DNA of 8,112 nucleotides, taken from the NCBI GenBank assembly GCA_949487015.1, contig CATAQZ010000171.1, forward strand, positions 1 to 8,112, written 5' to 3'. The translations under genes and the position numbers were made by a program. The stretch comes from Flavobacteriales bacterium UBA4585 (GTDB taxonomy: Bacteria; Bacteroidota; Bacteroidia; Flavobacteriales; Schleiferiaceae). Below are positions 6,618 to 8,112 of the stretch, piece after piece. Under the pieces are notes generated by a model. That model ran no database searches. It was not told the DNA's origin and worked only from the letters and a program-made list of their open reading frames with translations. Each line of letters begins with the position of its first letter. Positions within the stretch are counted from its first letter, which is position 1.

Positions 6618-7334
6618 ATGAAAAAGCTATTGGCTATTGCTACGCTGGCATTCGTATTCTTAACCGCTTGTCAGAAAAACAATCTACCGGCGTCACCTGC
6701 GATAAAAATTCTACCATTGGGAGCATCTAGAGTGCAGGGTGACCCACCGAATTACCATAGTTACCGTTATAAGCTTTGGAAAAAGCTTCTTGAAAACGGT
6801 TGGTCTATTGATTTTGTTGGCTCTCAAATAGATCCTAAATCATATAACCTGGTCGATAATGAAGAATTCGATCCAAATCACGAAGGCCACAGCGGATATA
6901 CATCAGGGCAAATTTTAGATGATTTAGATGATTGGATGGCCACTGTCGACACTCCTGATATTGTGCTATTTAGTTCGCCTGGTGGTAACGACGCTTTAGA
7001 TTTCTTGCCCTACGACGATGCTGTTGACAACATCGTAGATATCGTACAAAAACTACAAGTCTACAACCCCAATATCACTGTCGTGATAGAAAAAATGGCG
7101 CCGGGTAATGCCATGGCAATGCTTGTTTTAGATAATTACTTTACACGATTTCAGAACGATATGGATAGTTTAGTGAACTATCTAAACACGCCCAACTCGA
7201 CTGTGGTGTCCATAGATATGGCCACAGGATTTGACGACTCTTTTCTTGCAGACATGGTTCACTATAACCAACAAGGAGCCTCATTCATTTCAGAGCGTTA
7301 CTACGATATTCTCACGACAATCATGGAGCCTTAG
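6618..7334 (+). CDS. SGNH/GDSL hydrolase lipoprotein, CE3 (acetylxylan esterase)-like
   Basis: This is a probable lipid-anchored esterase of 238 residues, acting outside the cytoplasm. The signal peptide (about 1-17) ends in the lipobox LTAC with C18 lipidated. Block I is ILPLGASRVQG (31-41), with S37 as nucleophile; the usual GDS is GAS. DFVGSQ (65-70) and HEGHSGYTSGQIL (88-100) follow; G93 would be the block II glycine. PGGND (121-125) supplies block III N124, and DMVHYNQQG (212-220) the block V D212 and H215. All catalytic residues are therefore present. The pattern LGxS, R-Y-xLW-xxL, DFVGS, EGHSGY recalls carbohydrate esterase family 3, so removal of acetyl or other acyl groups from polysaccharide is the best guess. 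The substrate is uncertain. The gene starts 18 bases after menB and its stop abuts the next ATG, so it is likely in that operon. The residues after C18 (QKNN) lack the acidic pair of known Capnocytophaga surface-export signals. The ATG is the only one that gives a signal peptide. Confidence 0.82.
   Translation: MKKLLAIATLAFVFLTACQKNNLPASPAIKILPLGASRVQGDPPNYHSYRYKLWKKLLENGWSIDFVGSQIDPKSYNLVDNEEFDPNHEGHSGYTSGQILDDLDDWMATVDTPDIVLFSSPGGNDALDFLPYDDAVDNIVDIVQKLQVYNPNITVVIEKMAPGNAMAMLVLDNYFTRFQNDMDSLVNYLNTPNSTVVSIDMATGFDDSFLADMVHYNQQGASFISERYYDILTTIMEP
7325..7328 (+). promoter_or_regulatory. Possible Shine-Dalgarno (GGAG) before the nitroreductase gene
   Basis: GGAG lies six bases before the ATG at 7335, inside the last codons of the esterase gene. 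It is the only well-placed Shine-Dalgarno-like sequence at any start in the window. Since Bacteroidota ribosomes rely little on such sites, it may be a chance feature of the Met-Glu-Pro codons. Confidence 0.25.
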
Positions 7335-8000
7335 ATGAACACCACTGAAGCCATACACTCGCGTCAAACTGCAAAAGTACTTGCTGATAGCCCTTGGGCG
7401 CCTTCACTAACACAAGACGAACAAGAACGACTTCGCGAGCACTTGTTAAACCTAGCCGCAAAGGCACCTTACCACTACAAGAGTGCAGAGCGTTATAAAA
7501 CTGGGGGACAAACCAGTTCGCTTCCTTTTCGCTGCTATACACTAGATGGCGCTGCTTGTAATACATTGGCTTCACAATTAGCATCCCTGGACCCCCCACC
7601 GGGCAAGATTCTAAATATGCTATGGGCTGCGGAACTTCTTATCATTAATACATGGCTCCCCGATGTTTTTGGAACGCAACCCGAACATCGAGAAATGGAG
7701 CCACTGCCCTTTGTAGGGAACCTTCGTAATATGGAACACATCGCGGCAACAAGCGCGGCAATCCAAAACATGTTATTAGGTGCAACTGCGGAAGGGTATC
7801 CTAACTATTGGTCATCAGGCGGCATGATGCGTCAAAAATCTGCTCGTAATATGCTTCAGATTTCCATGGAAGAAGTTATGCTTGGTGCCGTCTTTATTTT
7901 TCCGAAGGATGCGGCGGAACGAGCTGAAGAAATCAAGCCTGGCAAGCTCCGTGAAGAAGGGAAAGTATTAGGAACCTTTTCAAAAAAAGTAAGTTTGTAA
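7335..8000 (+). CDS. Nitroreductase-family FMN-dependent oxidoreductase
   Basis: The product of 221 residues belongs to the nitroreductase family, whose members use FMN and NAD(P)H to reduce nitro groups, quinones or other electrophiles, mostly as dimers in the cytoplasm. The N-terminal AIHSRQTAK (6-14) fits the FMN-phosphate-binding start, usually RRS. The middle holds EHIAATSAAIQNMLLGATAEG (134-154), the typical dimer helix, then YPNYWSSGG (155-163). MEEVMLGAVFIFPKD (178-192) and KPGKLREEGKV (201-211) match the closing strand and tail. No signal peptide or membrane segment is seen. The ATG directly follows the esterase TAG with no gap, suggesting translational coupling. Its association with menB is suggestive of quinone handling but that is only inference. 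The substrate cannot be read from the sequence. Length and frame are normal and no break was noticed. Confidence 0.85.
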   Translation: MNTTEAIHSRQTAKVLADSPWAPSLTQDEQERLREHLLNLAAKAPYHYKSAERYKTGGQTSSLPFRCYTLDGAACNTLASQLASLDPPPGKILNMLWAAELLIINTWLPDVFGTQPEHREMEPLPFVGNLRNMEHIAATSAAIQNMLLGATAEGYPNYWSSGGMMRQKSARNMLQISMEEVMLGAVFIFPKDAAERAEEIKPGKLREEGKVLGTFSKKVSL

Positions 8001-8023
8001 GAAACGGTGCAGTGCCTTTTTAG

Positions 8024-8031
8024 TACATTTT
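8024..8031 (+). promoter_or_regulatory. Weak -7-like element (TACATTTT)
   Basis: TACATTTT differs from TAnnTTTG by its last base and lies 18 bases before the ATG at 8050. A TTTG at 7994-7997 is 26 bases upstream, which is long for a -33 box. The element overlaps a 12-base perfect palindrome, ATTTTCGAAAAT (8027-8038). This is the only promoter-like sequence in the 49-base gap after the nitroreductase gene, so it is listed at low confidence. Confidence 0.2.
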
Positions 8032-8049
8032 CGAAAATCTTACGGAATT

Positions 8050-8112
8050 ATGCGATTGCTCACTGTTTGCTTGCTCTTTAGCACCCTTACCTATGCTCAA
8101 TCAGGGCCAGGA
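8050..8112 (+). CDS. N-terminal fragment of a secreted protein, 3' partial
   Basis: Twenty-one codons are open from an ATG at 8050 to the right edge. They encode MRLLTVCLLFSTLTYAQ then SGPG. An arginine is followed by a hydrophobic core (LLTVCLLFSTL) and a typical cleavage site after TYA, leaving a mature N-terminus QSGPG. This is a signal peptide for the general secretory pathway. A mature start of this kind is common in Bacteroidota secreted or cell-surface proteins, including ones with a C-terminal type IX secretion signal, but the function is outside the window. The 49-base gap from the preceding gene and the secretion signal support a separate gene. Confidence 0.7.
   Translation, partial: MRLLTVCLLFSTLTYAQSGPG

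Noticed and set aside
8027..8038. Perfect 12-base palindrome ATTTTCGAAAAT as an operator
   Set aside because: About two 12-base palindromes are expected by chance in 8 kb, and AT-rich gaps favour them; kept only as a note in the weak promoter entry.
1..8112. Defence island, phage, transposon or CRISPR content
   Set aside because: No transposase, integrase, restriction, toxin-antitoxin or repeat-spacer pattern was seen; the genes are metabolic, repair or secretion related.

Overview
The window looks like chromosomal DNA of a Bacteroidota bacterium, most likely in the Flavobacteriia. Four things point there: a DAHP synthase with a C-terminal chorismate mutase, an arrangement typical of that phylum; menaquinone synthesis through menB; several secreted or lipoprotein genes with almost no Shine-Dalgarno sequences; and matches to the Bacteroidota -7 promoter element TAnnTTTG, the clearest just upstream of menB. 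Every gene I can support lies on the + strand. I saw no tRNA, rRNA, CRISPR array, insertion sequence or integrase.

Layout. Bases 1-956 hold the 3' part of the bifunctional aroG/aroQ-type gene of the shikimate pathway. Its stop overlaps by one base (TAATG) the start of recJ (956-2656), a complete single-strand DNA exonuclease. After a 90-base gap comes a carbohydrate pair: a GH16 family lipoprotein glycanase (2747-3613) and a sugar-porter MFS transporter (3597-5180), overlapping by 17 bases. Sampled lines of this pair are less GC-rich (about 32-43%) than recJ (about 50-57%). A small membrane-associated protein follows (5278-5694), with a DUF2007-like N-terminus and two CxxC pairs either side of a hydrophobic segment. 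Then come menB (5757-6599), an SGNH/CE3-like esterase lipoprotein (6618-7334), and a nitroreductase-family flavoprotein (7335-8000), spaced 18 and 0 bases apart and probably co-transcribed. The right edge cuts the first 21 codons of a new secreted protein (8050 onward).

How the genes work together. The first two genes are housekeeping. The GH16 enzyme probably cuts a beta-glucan or galactan outside the cytoplasm, and the MFS protein takes up a released monosaccharide or small sugar. No SusC/SusD or TonB-dependent receptor is visible, so this is at most a minimal saccharide-use module. MenB supplies 1,4-dihydroxy-2-naphthoyl-CoA for menaquinone; its two downstream partners have no obvious role in that pathway.

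I did not find a clear new biological system. The points most worth a second look are the GDS-to-GAS change in the esterase, the zinc-ribbon-like CxxC pairs split by a membrane segment, the long periplasmic insertion in the sugar transporter, and a 20-base-period direct repeat upstream of the GH16 gene.
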